DNA of 64,000 bases from Spirosoma sp. SC4-14. Lineage in GTDB: Bacteria; Bacteroidota; Bacteroidia; Cytophagales; Spirosomataceae. Below the pieces are notes generated by a model. The model was not told the origin of the DNA and made no database searches. It was given only the letters and a program-made list of their open reading frames with translations. The position numbers and the translations under genes are program-made. The stretch spans positions 6,131,001-6,195,000 of the forward strand of contig NZ_CP147518.1 in the NCBI RefSeq assembly GCF_037201965.1. The letters run 5' to 3'. Shown in pieces: positions 50,680 to 60,674 of the stretch (position 1 is the stretch's first letter; each line of letters begins with the position of its first letter).

Positions 50680-52968
50680 ATGAAAAAGACACTCTATTTC
50701 CTCATCCTCACAGCGCTTTCCACCACGGCGTATGCACAGTACCAACCTCAACCAGCCGACCGGGTCGAACTCGTTAACCCGCTTGTCGGTACGGAATCCA
50801 AACCAAGTTTATCGAACGGCAATACATATCCGGCCATTGCCCTGCCCTGGGGCATGAACTTCTGGATGCCACAAACCGGAAAAATGGGCAACGGATGGGC
50901 TTATACCTACAACGCCGACCGGATTCGCGGCTTCAAACAAACGCACCAGCCTTCGCCCTGGATGAACGACTACGGCCAGTTTTCCATTATGCCAATGGCG
51001 GGAAAACTCCGAATCAATGAAGACGAGCGAGCCAGTTGGTACTCCCACAAATCGGAAGTAGCCAAGCCTTATTACTATAGTGTGTATCTGGCCGACCATG
51101 ATGTCACGACCGAAATTACCCCCACCGAACGCGCAGCCAGCTTCCGTTTTACATTTCCCCAAAGCGATAGCTCATTTGTCGTAATCGATGCATTCGATAA
51201 GGGTTCATACATCAAACTGATTCCGAAAGAACAAAAGATTATCGGCTACACAACCCGTAACAGCGGTGGCGTACCGGCCAATTTCAAAAACTACTTTGTC
51301 ATCTATTTCGACAAACCATTCGCGTCGGCTCAAACCTGGCACGACTCTACTTTTGCCAAAGATACGCTGGAGCTGACCGCCACTCATGCGGGAGCGGCCA
51401 TTGGCTTTAAGACAAAAAAAGATGAACAGATTCATGCCCGCATCGCTTCTTCGTTCATCAGTTTCGACCAGGCCGAACGCAATCTGAAAGAAATTGGTAA
51501 CGATTCGTTCGACAGGGTTCGGGAAAAAGCCAAAACAGCCTGGAACAACGAACTCGGCCGGATTCAGGTAGAAGGTGGCTCGCTGGCGCAGCAGCAAACG
51601 TTTTACTCCTGCCTATACCGTTCGTTACTGTTTCCCCGTAAATTTTACGAACTCGACGAACATCAGAACGTGGTTCATTACAGTCCCTACAATGGTCAGG
51701 TATTGCCAGGCTATATGTTTACTGATACTGGCTTCTGGGACACCTTCCGCTCCATGTTTCCGTTCCTCAATCTGATGTATCCATCGCTGAATACGCATAT
51801 GCAGGAAGGGCTGGCCAATGCCTATAAAGAAGGTGGCTGGCTACCCGAATGGGCCAGTCCGGGGTTGCGCAATACAATGATTGGCTCCAACTCGGCATCG
51901 GTCATTGCCGACGCGTATCTAAAAGGCGGGCGAGGCTACGACATCAATGCCCTCTATGAAGCTATTCTGAAAAATTCCGAAAATGAAGGACCATTGGATG
52001 CCGTTGGTCGGCGGGGTGTTGCTTACTACAACAAACTGGGCTATGTTCCCTACGATGTACAGATCAACGAAAATGCAGCCCGCACGCTGGAATATGCCTA
52101 CGACGATTTTGCCATTTATCAACTGGCAAAAGCCCTGAATCGCCCGCAGGCCGAAATCGATCGATTCGCCAAACGGTGCCAGAACTACCGTAATCTGTTC
52201 GATAAGCAAAGCGGACTGATGCGCGGCCGCAACCAGGACGGAACGTTTCAGAGCCCGTTCAATCCCTTCAAATGGGGCGATGCATTTACCGAAGGCAACA
52301 GTTGGCACTATACCTGGTCGGTTTTTCACGATATTGCCGGGCTGATCGACTTAATGGGTGGCCGGAAGAAGTTTGTCGAAAAACTGGACTCGGTCTTTAC
52401 CATGCCGCCCGTTTTTGATGAAAGCTATTACCACTTTGTTATCCACGAAATCAGGGAAATGCAGATCGCCAACATGGGTCAGTATGCCCACGGCAATCAG
52501 CCTATTCAGCATATGATTTACCTCTATACGTATGCGGGCGAACCCTGGAAAGCTCAGTACTGGCTTCGCGAAGTAATGAACCGACTCTACCTGCCTACGC
52601 CCGATGGCTATTGTGGTGATGAAGATAACGGCCAAACATCGGCCTGGTATGTGTTTACGGCTATGGGCTTCTACCCGGTTTGTCCTGCCACCGATCAATA
52701 TGTTGTTGGCGCACCGCTGTTCAAAAAAATCAGGGTAACCCTGGAAAACGGTAACCAGCTTATTATCAATGCGCCAGCCAACGACGATCAGAATCGGTAT
52801 ATCGGCTCAATGAAGCTAAATGGCCAACCCTATAGCAAAAACTGGCTAAGCCATCAGGAGTTGCAGAAAGGAGCGATTATTGATGTTGAGATGGTGAGCC
52901 GCCCCAACAAACACCGCGGCACCGATACCACTGATTTTCCTTATTCCTTTTCGAGCGAGAAGAAATAA
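50680..52968 (+). CDS. GH92-type alpha-mannosidase, exported
   Basis: 762 aa with signal peptide (LYFLILTALSTTAYA). GH92 enzymes are calcium-dependent exo-alpha-mannosidases of Bacteroidota. Motifs: VELVNPLVGTESKPSLSNGN at the mature N-terminus, FTDTGFWDTFRSMFPFLNLM, EGGWLPEWASPG and NGQTSAWYVFTAMGFYPVCP with GDEDNG just before. Probably trims mannose from host or fungal/plant N-glycans in the periplasm. Divergent from the permease. Confidence 0.93.
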   Translation: MKKTLYFLILTALSTTAYAQYQPQPADRVELVNPLVGTESKPSLSNGNTYPAIALPWGMNFWMPQTGKMGNGWAYTYNADRIRGFKQTHQPSPWMNDYGQFSIMPMAGKLRINEDERASWYSHKSEVAKPYYYSVYLADHDVTTEITPTERAASFRFTFPQSDSSFVVIDAFDKGSYIKLIPKEQKIIGYTTRNSGGVPANFKNYFVIYFDKPFASAQTWHDSTFAKDTLELTATHAGAAIGFKTKKDEQIHARIASSFISFDQAERNLKEIGNDSFDRVREKAKTAWNNELGRIQVEGGSLAQQQTFYSCLYRSLLFPRKFYELDEHQNVVHYSPYNGQVLPGYMFTDTGFWDTFRSMFPFLNLMYPSLNTHMQEGLANAYKEGGWLPEWASPGLRNTMIGSNSASVIADAYLKGGRGYDINALYEAILKNSENEGPLDAVGRRGVAYYNKLGYVPYDVQINENAARTLEYAYDDFAIYQLAKALNRPQAEIDRFAKRCQNYRNLFDKQSGLMRGRNQDGTFQSPFNPFKWGDAFTEGNSWHYTWSVFHDIAGLIDLMGGRKKFVEKLDSVFTMPPVFDESYYHFVIHEIREMQIANMGQYAHGNQPIQHMIYLYTYAGEPWKAQYWLREVMNRLYLPTPDGYCGDEDNGQTSAWYVFTAMGFYPVCPATDQYVVGAPLFKKIRVTLENGNQLIINAPANDDQNRYIGSMKLNGQPYSKNWLSHQELQKGAIIDVEMVSRPNKHRGTDTTDFPYSFSSEKK

Positions 52969-53127
52969 TCTTCCGGCAGCCGCCATCGATGGCGGCTGCA
53001 CCATTCGAAATCGTAGTCTTACCCGGAAAAAACCAGTTATTCTACCTTCTAATAAATAAACATAAACAAAATGGCCATACATCTTTTCATTATTACTATA
53101 GATATTGTCCTGACAGCCGCACAATCA

Positions 53128-53157
53128 TTTGTTCGTTTGTAGTTTCTGTTATATTTG
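53128..53157 (+). promoter_or_regulatory. Promoter of the sigma/anti-sigma operon
   Basis: TTTG (53128-53131) and TATATTTG (53150-53157) with an 18-base gap match the Bacteroidota -33/-7 consensus. The -7 box covers the first possible (TTG) start codon of the downstream frame, supporting the GTG at 53179 as the real start. Confidence 0.65.
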
Positions 53158-53178
53158 GCCCGTCTAACCTTATCGTTT

Positions 53179-53739
53179 GTGAAACGACAGTCATCTCTAG
53201 TATCGGAAAGTGTCCTGATCGAAAAGCTTAACAAGCGCGATGAGCAGGCATTTCATTGGCTGTACGATCAATACTCGCCCGCTCTCTACGGTGTTGTTTT
53301 GCGCATTGTGCGTGACGAAGAACAAGCTCAGGATCTCGTTCAGGATATTTTCGTAAAAATCTGGAAAAATTTAGATGCTTACGATGCCAGCAAAGGCAGG
53401 TTGTTTACGTGGATGCTGAATGTAGCCAGAAACACGGCTATAGACGCCCTACGAGCCAGAAAAACGCAGCCTTCGCCATCCAATGCAATCCGAACCGACG
53501 AAGAGAACGTACATATTGTTGATCGCCAGCACAATACTGAACAACCCAATCCCGACCATATTGGGATCCAGGAGGTTGTAAGCCAATTACGTCCTGAACG
53601 CAGGCAGTTGATCGATCTGGTTTATTTTGGGGGCTATACCCACGAAGAAGCCGCTGAAGAATTAAATCTGCCCCTCGGAACGGTCAAGACCCGAATTCGT
53701 GCCGCGCTGCAGGAACTAAAACAATTATTCAAGTCATGA
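53179..53739 (+). CDS. ECF sigma factor (SigK-like)
   Basis: 186 aa from the GTG start at 53179 (a TTG at 53155 lies inside the promoter). Region 2 FHWLYDQYSPALYGVVLRIV with DLVQDIFVKIWKN, and region 4 QLIDLVYFGGYTHEEAAEEL with LPLGTVKTRIRAALQEL are typical of extracytoplasmic-function sigma factors. The stop overlaps the anti-sigma start by 4 bases, so the two are translationally coupled. Confidence 0.92.
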   Translation: MKRQSSLVSESVLIEKLNKRDEQAFHWLYDQYSPALYGVVLRIVRDEEQAQDLVQDIFVKIWKNLDAYDASKGRLFTWMLNVARNTAIDALRARKTQPSPSNAIRTDEENVHIVDRQHNTEQPNPDHIGIQEVVSQLRPERRQLIDLVYFGGYTHEEAAEELNLPLGTVKTRIRAALQELKQLFKS

Positions 53740-54551
53740 ATGTAACGGAGTATATAGCGTCTGGCATCCTGGAATCTTACGTTATGGGCGCGGTCAGCGA
53801 CCAGGAGCGACGTGAGATCGAATGCCTGTCGACTATTTACCCTGAGATTCAGCAGGAGTTAGATCAGCTCAGCCTCTCTATCGAGAATTATGCCCTACTC
53901 CACAGTGTTGAACCACCTGCTGAATTGAAGTCGCGGATTATGGCTCAAATTCCATTTGAGCAAACCACTGAGCCGGTGGTCAGACCAATGCCGGTCGATT
54001 TCAGTACGGATCGCCCCACGTTTAAGGTTACCTGGATTGCAGCCGCATCGGTTGGCTTGCTGATGTTCGTTTTCTCGTTTTTCCTGCTTTCCCGCCTACG
54101 GAGCAATCAGGAAATGGTAGCCCAGCTACAAACAGCCAACGAGTCGCTGGAAAAAGAAGTGAGCCAGTTAAAAGAATCGCAGAGCGCCAATGATCAATTA
54201 CTGGCCCTATTGAAACAACCGGGTACCCGTACGTTTGAATTACGAGGGAATGAAAAAGCGCCCAATGGCGATATGTTTGTCTTCTGGAATTCCAAAACGC
54301 ATGAAGTGGCTGTAGAAGTACGGTCGCTGCCAGCGCTTCCTGCCGATCAGCAATATCAGCTCTGGTCGCTGGTTGGCGGCAAACCCGTCGATGCCGGTGT
54401 TTTCGATGCCAACAGTACCAATCCGCTCCCTCAGCGATTGAACCGCTCAATCGACCGGGCCGAAGCATTTGCCGTAACCGTCGAAAAACGAGGAGGCAGT
54501 CCTACGCCAACTCTCTCCACATTGCTGGCGATAGCAAACGTCGATGCCTGA
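53736..54551 (+). CDS. RskA-like membrane anti-sigma factor
   Basis: 271 aa. The cytoplasmic N-terminal zinc-finger-like/ASD region (YIASGILESYVMGAVSDQERREIECL) binds the sigma factor. One membrane segment (WIAAASVGLLMFVFSFFLL) is followed by a periplasmic coiled coil and an RskA C-terminal domain (PALPADQQYQLWSLVGGKPVDAG, FAVTVEKRGG). Holds the upstream ECF sigma inactive until an envelope signal. ATGA overlap with the sigma gene. Confidence 0.9.
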   Translation: MNVTEYIASGILESYVMGAVSDQERREIECLSTIYPEIQQELDQLSLSIENYALLHSVEPPAELKSRIMAQIPFEQTTEPVVRPMPVDFSTDRPTFKVTWIAAASVGLLMFVFSFFLLSRLRSNQEMVAQLQTANESLEKEVSQLKESQSANDQLLALLKQPGTRTFELRGNEKAPNGDMFVFWNSKTHEVAVEVRSLPALPADQQYQLWSLVGGKPVDAGVFDANSTNPLPQRLNRSIDRAEAFAVTVEKRGGSPTPTLSTLLAIANVDA

Positions 54552-54741
54552 ACGATAGCCCTTTTTTTCTTGTTTTTTTATACTGGACGGCTTTTCCAGC
54601 AACTCAGTGTCTGGAAAGCCGATTAGTCCGTGCAGAACGCAGAATTTTGGGCTCTTTGTCGGCCTACCGACAACCTGAGCCAGCAAGTAGCGTTAACGTT
54701 GTACGTTTTTCGTATAACCAGAACATATCGCTTATCAACTC

Positions 54742-55248
54742 ATGAAAAACACCAGATTATTACGCCTGCCTGCCAGCCTAGTGTCGGGCTTATTGTTTCT
54801 CATTATCGCTACGGCTGGCCCATCGGGGCAGGTTTTGGCACAATCGTCGGCCACTGCCCGGAAGGTAGTAAAAACAGACGCCGAATGGAAGAAGGTTCTC
54901 ACGCCAGATCAATATGCGGTTTTGCGCGAACACGGCACCGAACGTGCTTTTACCAGTCCGCTGAATAATATTCATGACCACGGCACCTTCTATTGTGCTG
55001 GCTGCCACAATCCACTTTTTTCATCGGCTACCAAATTTGATTCGGGTACCGGATGGCCGAGCTTCTATGCTCCCATTTCGAAAACTGCCGTTAAAGAAAC
55101 CGTCGATAAGAGCTACGGAATGGTTCGCACCGAAGTACTTTGCAGCGTTTGCGGAGGGCACCTGGGCCACGTTTTTGACGATGGCCCCAAACCAACCGGT
55201 CTGCGTTACTGCATGAATGGAGTAGCCATGACATTTGAAAAGAAGTAA
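54742..55248 (+). CDS. msrB: Exported peptide-methionine (R)-S-oxide reductase
   Basis: 168 aa with signal peptide (ASLVSGLLFLIIATAGPSGQ). MsrB domain: FTSPLNNIHDHGTFYCAGC, FDSGTGWPSFYAPI, zinc CxxC pairs (CAGC and CSVC) and the catalytic end RYCMNGVAM with Cys. Repairs oxidised methionine in exported proteins. Adjacent to an envelope-stress sigma pair, which may control it; this is inference from position. Confidence 0.93.
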   Translation: MKNTRLLRLPASLVSGLLFLIIATAGPSGQVLAQSSATARKVVKTDAEWKKVLTPDQYAVLREHGTERAFTSPLNNIHDHGTFYCAGCHNPLFSSATKFDSGTGWPSFYAPISKTAVKETVDKSYGMVRTEVLCSVCGGHLGHVFDDGPKPTGLRYCMNGVAMTFEKK

Positions 55249-55291
55249 ACCGGAACCGGAAAGATTTCAGTAGCTGCTGGGTTTATCCCGT

Positions 55292-55327
55292 AAAAAGCCA
55301 GATCGGGTGTTCGGTCTGGCTTTTTTA
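55292..55327 (+). terminator. Rho-independent terminator after msrB
   Basis: AAAAAGCCAGATCG / CGGTCTGGCTTTTTT stem with a short loop and T-run, 44 bases after the msrB stop. Confidence 0.85.
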
Positions 55328-55352
55328 TATATCACATCGGCCGAAAATCCGT

Positions 55353-55360
55353 TATATTTG
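55353..55360 (+). promoter_or_regulatory. -7 box upstream of penicillin-binding protein gene
   Basis: TATATTTG matches TAnnTTTG, about 98 bases before the ATG at 55458. No exact TTTG -33 partner is visible. Confidence 0.45.
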
Positions 55361-55457
55361 AAGCCCGGTGAATGCGGTTACTAGCCGGGTAAAGTGATGA
55401 GTACCTCCGAGTACCACAATTTAATCCTATAACCGAAAACATACTGAATTAAGACGC

Positions 55458-58052
55458 ATGAGTGAGTATAGGGAGCGATTCCGCGCCGTTCGTCACGCCT
55501 TTGGTGCGTTTCGACGACGAATGCGACAACGCCGGACAAAATTTGGCAACGTCAGACGCGGAGTTGGCCGACAAATATACCGGCAAACTGCACGAATTGC
55601 CGGTGAAGAGCGGGTTAGTTCCTGGGTTTCAACCTACCACGAATACCGCAACCGTTTCCGCTCGTTTATTCACCAGTATATCGATCCCGACTCCTGGTAT
55701 TATCCTTATCTGAAATATGGTATAAAAGGCGGGCTTATAGCGGCACTGGCACTGGGTCTGTATGTTTTCATTATCAATTATAACTTTCTCTATCTGACCG
55801 GCGAAATGCCGAGTGTAGAAGAACTCAAAAACCCAAAACTCAACCAGTCGTCGGAGATTTATTCACAGGATGGGGTCATGATCGGGAAATTTTATGCCGA
55901 AAATCGAACCCCTATCAAATACGAAAATATTCCGAAACAACTGATCAATGCGCTGGTTGCCACGGAAGACGCTCGTTTTTATGAACATGGTGGTGTTGAC
56001 CCTCGGGCCATTGCCCGAGCCTTGTTTAGTTTCGGACGCGAAGGCGGTGGCTCAACCATTACGCAACAGTTGGCAAAAAACCTGTTTAAGACCCGTCGGA
56101 AAAGCAATTCAGGTCTACTCACACGCATACCATTCATCCGAAAAGTAATTTATAAATCGAAAGAATGGCTGATGGCCCTAAAGCTGGAGCGCAATTTCTC
56201 GAAGCAGGAAATTATTACCTATTACTTTAATACGGTTGATTTTGGCAGCAACGCTTTTGGGCTGAAAACAGCCGCCCGAACGTTTTTCAACAAACTGCCC
56301 GACAGTCTGAATGTGCAGGAAGGAGCCGTTCTTGTCGGCTTGCAGAAAGCAACGACCAGCTATAACCCACTGAAACATCCGAAACGTTCGAAGGAGCGCC
56401 GGAACGTGGTGATAGCTCAGATGGCCAAATACAAGTATCTGACCAAAGCCCAGGCCGACTCGGTTAGCGCACTACCTCTAGTAACAGATTTCACCCCCGA
56501 AAACCCCTACTCGGGTCCCGCCAGCTACCTGAAAAATGCCGTTCAGGACTACGTCAAAAAGTGGGGAGAAGAAAACGGATATGACCTGTATACCGATGGC
56601 CTGCGTATCATAACCACCGTTGATTCCCGGATGCAGAAGTATGCCGAAGAAGCGACTGATGAGAAAATGAAGCAGTTGCAGCGAACGTTCGACAACCACT
56701 GGCGCGGCCGAAACCCCTGGACCGATGAAGATGGGAAAGAACTGCCGGGCTTTATCGACTCCGTTGCCAAACGAACGGAACGGTATAAAACGCTGAGCCG
56801 CCGGTTTATGCCACTCTATCCAGACTCGATCATGTACTACATGAAAAACGTGAAGTACAAAATGCGCGTGTTTAGCTGGAACAACAAACGGGGCTACGAC
56901 TCAACCGAAATGACTCCATACGATTCCATTGCCTACTACAAGCATTTTCTGCAATCGGGTATGGTAGCAATGGACCCCCATACAGGCTACATACGGGCGT
57001 GGGTAGGTGGACTAGACTACGACTATTTCAAGTACGACCACGTAAAGCAGGGAAAACGGCAACCGGGGTCTACCTTTAAACCTTTTGTCTATACGGCTGC
57101 TATCGACGATTCGCTGGTTAATCTGAGCCCCTGCGATCGAATTGAAGACCGCCCGTTCCGCAAAGAATTTATCAATGCAAAAGGCGAAGAAGACGTTTGG
57201 GAACCCCGCAACTCTACGGGCTACTATACCTACTCTAACATGACTCTGCGCCGGGCGCTGGCTCGTTCGGTCAACTCAATTACGGCTCAGCTAACCGACC
57301 GGGTTACGCCTGAGCGGGTAGCCGAATACGCACACCGAATGGGCATTAAAAGCCGGTTATATGCGGTACCCTCCATTGGTCTGGGCTCTTCCGATGTTTC
57401 GCTTTATGAGTTGGTTGGTGCTTACTGTACGTTCATTAACGATGGCGAAGCCATTGAACCCATGATTGTTCAGCGCATTGAAGACCGCGACGGTAATGTT
57501 ATCGAGACATTTACGTCCAAAACCAAACGAGCCATCAGCCCTGAGTCGGCGTTTCTGATGCGCTATATGCTTCAGGGCGGCCTTCAGGAATCGGGTGGTA
57601 CATCGCAGAATTTGTGGTCGTTCGATCTGTTCAAGAATCATAACGAAATGGGTGGCAAAACTGGCACCACTTCCAACAATTCCGACGGCTGGTTTGTGGG
57701 AGTGTCCAATAAACTCGTAGTGGGGGCCTGGGTAGGTGGCGACGACCGCAGCATTCACTTCCGCTCTACCGACCTTGGCGAAGGAGCCAAAACCGCCCTG
57801 CCGTTGGTGGGGCGGTTTCTGGAAAAAGTCTATGCCGACCCTAAGTTCAAGAATTTGCAGGGGCCATTCCCGAAACCCACAGTGCCCATCACGAAGAATT
57901 ATCTGAACTGTGGGCCATCTGACGATGAGCAAAATGTAGAAGAGTCGGATTCAACAGCGGCCGAAGCCGTAGAAGACTCAACGTTTATGCCGCTGGCTCC
58001 AATTCCGGCACCACCTCTTCCACCCGATACAACCAGAAATCCGGAACAATAG
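55458..58052 (+). CDS. Penicillin-binding protein 1A (bifunctional)
   Basis: 864 aa class A PBP. A basic cytoplasmic N-terminus of about 90 residues is followed by one membrane anchor (GGLIAALALGLYVFIINYNFL). GT51 glycosyltransferase: ALVATEDARFYEHGGVDPRAI with catalytic Glu, GGSTITQQLAKNLF. Transpeptidase: PGSTFKPFVY (active Ser and Lys), SVNSITAQ, and GGKTGTTSNNSDGWFVG (KTG box). Polymerises and cross-links peptidoglycan in the periplasm. The C-terminal tail is acidic, then Pro-rich. Confidence 0.95.
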   Translation: MSEYRERFRAVRHAFGAFRRRMRQRRTKFGNVRRGVGRQIYRQTARIAGEERVSSWVSTYHEYRNRFRSFIHQYIDPDSWYYPYLKYGIKGGLIAALALGLYVFIINYNFLYLTGEMPSVEELKNPKLNQSSEIYSQDGVMIGKFYAENRTPIKYENIPKQLINALVATEDARFYEHGGVDPRAIARALFSFGREGGGSTITQQLAKNLFKTRRKSNSGLLTRIPFIRKVIYKSKEWLMALKLERNFSKQEIITYYFNTVDFGSNAFGLKTAARTFFNKLPDSLNVQEGAVLVGLQKATTSYNPLKHPKRSKERRNVVIAQMAKYKYLTKAQADSVSALPLVTDFTPENPYSGPASYLKNAVQDYVKKWGEENGYDLYTDGLRIITTVDSRMQKYAEEATDEKMKQLQRTFDNHWRGRNPWTDEDGKELPGFIDSVAKRTERYKTLSRRFMPLYPDSIMYYMKNVKYKMRVFSWNNKRGYDSTEMTPYDSIAYYKHFLQSGMVAMDPHTGYIRAWVGGLDYDYFKYDHVKQGKRQPGSTFKPFVYTAAIDDSLVNLSPCDRIEDRPFRKEFINAKGEEDVWEPRNSTGYYTYSNMTLRRALARSVNSITAQLTDRVTPERVAEYAHRMGIKSRLYAVPSIGLGSSDVSLYELVGAYCTFINDGEAIEPMIVQRIEDRDGNVIETFTSKTKRAISPESAFLMRYMLQGGLQESGGTSQNLWSFDLFKNHNEMGGKTGTTSNNSDGWFVGVSNKLVVGAWVGGDDRSIHFRSTDLGEGAKTALPLVGRFLEKVYADPKFKNLQGPFPKPTVPITKNYLNCGPSDDEQNVEESDSTAAEAVEDSTFMPLAPIPAPPLPPDTTRNPEQ

Positions 58053-58053
58053 G

Positions 58054-58092
58054 ATACGAAAAAAGGCCAGATCGTCTGGCCTTTTTTCGTAT
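58054..58092. terminator. Bidirectional terminator, perfect 18-bp stem
   Basis: Arms 58054-58071 and 58075-58092 (ATACGAAAAAAGGCCAGA and its exact complement), loop TCG, with A/T runs on both sides so that it works for both convergent genes. Confidence 0.9.
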
Positions 58093-58094
58093 GT

Positions 58095-59228
58095 TTATTT
58101 ACCCGTTGCCTGCTTAATAGCTGCTACTTCGGCCGGGTCAACAGGAGAGCCATCCTGTTTGAAGACCTCATGGAACCAAATAGCAGGTTCGCGTCCGTTC
58201 ACATAGGGTTTCTGCCAGCTATCCCAGGGCAGGAATGTTTGCGTTTTACCAGCCACAAAGCCCCAGTTGATCATACCAACCTTTGCTTTTTTGGCAATGG
58301 GCAAGTGCGTTTGAAACTTGCTGTTTACCCCCCGCGCCATATATTCGGTACAGATAACCGGACGCCCGAACGACTCCAAAGCCGGAATCACTTTCTCCAG
58401 TTCGGCCGGGTTCGAATATTGGTGAAACGTAATTATGTCGGAGTTTTCGAACTGCACTTTTTCCATAGCCGTCCATTTAGCAGGATTCTTCCAGTCGTCG
58501 GGAGTACGGTATACCCAAACACCAGACGTAAGGGGTTGCGAGGCTCCAGCCTCCCGCGCCCACGCAAATACGTGCGGCAGCAGGTTTGTCACAATAGCCA
58601 CTTTACTGGCAGGTTCGAGTTTTTTCTCATTCTTACCATAGCTATTGTCGTTGGTATTGTCGGGTTCATTCCAGACATCCCAGGCCAGAATTCGGTTATC
58701 GTCTCTAAAAGCACCTACCACACCTTTTACGTAGGCTTCCAGCCGTGGATACTGCGACACGTCGGTTAGCGCAGCTGCACCGGGGCTTTGTAGCCAACCC
58801 GAATTATGAATACCCGGCACCGGCTCATGCTGTTTGCCTAATTTCGGAAACGGGTCCCAGCACGAATCGAACAACACCAGCATGGGCCGAATTTTGTGTT
58901 TGGCACATATCGACAGAAACTGATCGAGCCGTTTTGTGAAACCCACCGGGTCTTGCCAGAGGAGGTCATGCAGAAATACACGCATGGTGTTCATCCCAAT
59001 TCCTTCGGCCATTGCCAGTTCCTTATCGATCGTTGCCGGATCGAAACTATCGGCCTGAAACATTTCCAGTTCGTTGATTGCATTGGCAGGTGCATAGTTC
59101 GAACCAACCAGAAAAGGCTCCCTGGCGTACCAGTTATTGGCTTTTTCGGCCGACCAGTGCGGAACAACAGTCTGGCCAAATGTTAGGGTGCAGAGCAACG
59201 AACCCAGTAAAAACAAAAATCGCTTCAT
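58095..59228 (-). CDS. Secreted GH5-like glycoside hydrolase
   Basis: 377 aa with signal peptide (FLFLLGSLLCTLTFGQ). (beta/alpha)8-barrel clan A features: GIGMNTMRVFLHDLLWQDP, ILAWDVWNEPDNT with acid/base Glu, ITFHQYSNP and VICTEYMARG with nucleophile Glu. Closest overall to GH5-type xylanase/mannanase-like proteins. Substrate not certain. First of three exported sugar enzymes on the minus strand. Confidence 0.85.
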   Translation of the reverse strand: MKRFLFLLGSLLCTLTFGQTVVPHWSAEKANNWYAREPFLVGSNYAPANAINELEMFQADSFDPATIDKELAMAEGIGMNTMRVFLHDLLWQDPVGFTKRLDQFLSICAKHKIRPMLVLFDSCWDPFPKLGKQHEPVPGIHNSGWLQSPGAAALTDVSQYPRLEAYVKGVVGAFRDDNRILAWDVWNEPDNTNDNSYGKNEKKLEPASKVAIVTNLLPHVFAWAREAGASQPLTSGVWVYRTPDDWKNPAKWTAMEKVQFENSDIITFHQYSNPAELEKVIPALESFGRPVICTEYMARGVNSKFQTHLPIAKKAKVGMINWGFVAGKTQTFLPWDSWQKPYVNGREPAIWFHEVFKQDGSPVDPAEVAAIKQATGK

Positions 59229-59325
59229 AATCGAAAACAGTAAGAGTTAGATCACAGTCATAAAAGAATCGCAAACCCAAATTTGGGTCACTGTCGGGTA
59301 TTTTTTTTCGTTTGGCACCATACCA

Positions 59326-59359
59326 TAAAAAATCAGCAAGCACCAACGTGCCTGCTGAT
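59326..59359 (-). terminator. Terminator after aldose epimerase gene (minus strand)
   Basis: Read on the minus strand: ATCAGCAGGCAC, short loop, GTGCTTGCTGAT followed by TTTTTT. Located 17 bases after the epimerase stop. Confidence 0.8.
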
Positions 59360-59376
59360 CTGCGATTCGATGCGGC

Positions 59377-60570
59377 TTATTTCACCGTCGAGAACCGATA
59401 TTCGGTTGTCTGGCTATAGGTCTGGCCCGGCCGTAGAATTGTGTTCGGATAGGTCGGGTGGTTTGGTGAATCAGGATAGTGTTGTGCTTCCATGGCAAAC
59501 GCATCCTGATGGTTGATGGCCTTACCATACTTACCGATATCGGAACCCGTAAAGAAGTTACCACCGTAGAACTGTAGAGCCGGTTCGGTAGTCAGCACTT
59601 CCATTTTAATACCCGATTTGTCGCCAACCACTTCGGCCGCTTCGGTCAGTTCGCCAGCTTTAGGCTTATTCAACACCCAGTTGTGGTCGTAGCCACCAGC
59701 AAAGCCAAGCTGCTCATTTTTTTCATTGACCCGTGCGCCTATCGTTGTAGGCTTACGGAAATCGAACGGCGTACCATCTACCGGTACCGGTTCGCCCTGC
59801 GGAATAAGCCCTTTATCGACAGCCGAGAACTTATCGGCATTGATCATCACCACATGATTATTGACCGTACCACTTCCTTCGCCGTTTAGGTTAAAGAAAC
59901 CGTGGCTGGTTGGGTTATAAGGCGTTGCTTTGTCGGTTGTAGCGGAATAAACCAGTTTCAGCGCATTATCGTCGGTCAGCGAAAAGGTCAGATGCGTGGT
60001 AACGGTACCCGGAAAGCCGCCTTCGCCATCTTTCGACACATAAGTCATTTCAACGGTTTTGTCATCAATCTGTTTCGCGTCCCAAACGTGGGTATGGAAA
60101 CCGGTTGGGCCACTGTGCAGCGAGTTTCCATTGTTGTTCAGAGCAAGCGTATATTCTTTCCCATCGAGGGTAAATTTGCCTTTGGCAATGCGGTTTCCGA
60201 AACGACCGGCAACCGGACCGAAGAAGGCGGAACCTGGCTTTTGATAATCGGCTATGGTCAGGAAACCCGGAGCGACATCGGTCATTTTACCGTTTTTATC
60301 GGGTACCAGAATACCAACAATCCGGGCACCATAATCGGAAATCCCGACTTGCATGTAGTTATTTTTCAAAATATACAAGCTGGCTTTTTTGCCATCCGCA
60401 TCACCTGCAAATGTGGCAGGATCGGGTAGTTTTGCGTCAATCATAGCGGTTGTATCGCCGGTTGCTACGGCAAGAGAATCGGTTGCGTTTTGTTCGTTTT
60501 TATTCGCGGTCGAGCAGCCATTCAGTACAAGCATAGCGGCAAGCATAGCGGGGAAAAATAGTTTTTGCAT
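59377..60570 (-). CDS. galM: Aldose 1-epimerase, lipoprotein form
   Basis: 397 aa. The signal ends in lipobox LNGC (AAMLVLNGC), so the enzyme is membrane-anchored, probably periplasmic. GalM fold with GPVAGRFGNRIAKGKF, NNNGNSLHSGPTGFH (catalytic His), the TSHGFFNLNGEGSG motif (His) and the late LQFYGGNFF / Glu region. Interconverts alpha and beta anomers of sugars released by neighbouring hydrolases. Confidence 0.92.
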   Translation of the reverse strand: MQKLFFPAMLAAMLVLNGCSTANKNEQNATDSLAVATGDTTAMIDAKLPDPATFAGDADGKKASLYILKNNYMQVGISDYGARIVGILVPDKNGKMTDVAPGFLTIADYQKPGSAFFGPVAGRFGNRIAKGKFTLDGKEYTLALNNNGNSLHSGPTGFHTHVWDAKQIDDKTVEMTYVSKDGEGGFPGTVTTHLTFSLTDDNALKLVYSATTDKATPYNPTSHGFFNLNGEGSGTVNNHVVMINADKFSAVDKGLIPQGEPVPVDGTPFDFRKPTTIGARVNEKNEQLGFAGGYDHNWVLNKPKAGELTEAAEVVGDKSGIKMEVLTTEPALQFYGGNFFTGSDIGKYGKAINHQDAFAMEAQHYPDSPNHPTYPNTILRPGQTYSQTTEYRFSTVK

Positions 60571-60674
60571 TGATTTAAAATTTGGGGTGATTAGATTAGT
60601 TCGATTTTCGGTTGCTCCACCTATGTGGCTAGATCCTTCCAGTGCAGCATAACCGAAAACTGAATACCATAAAC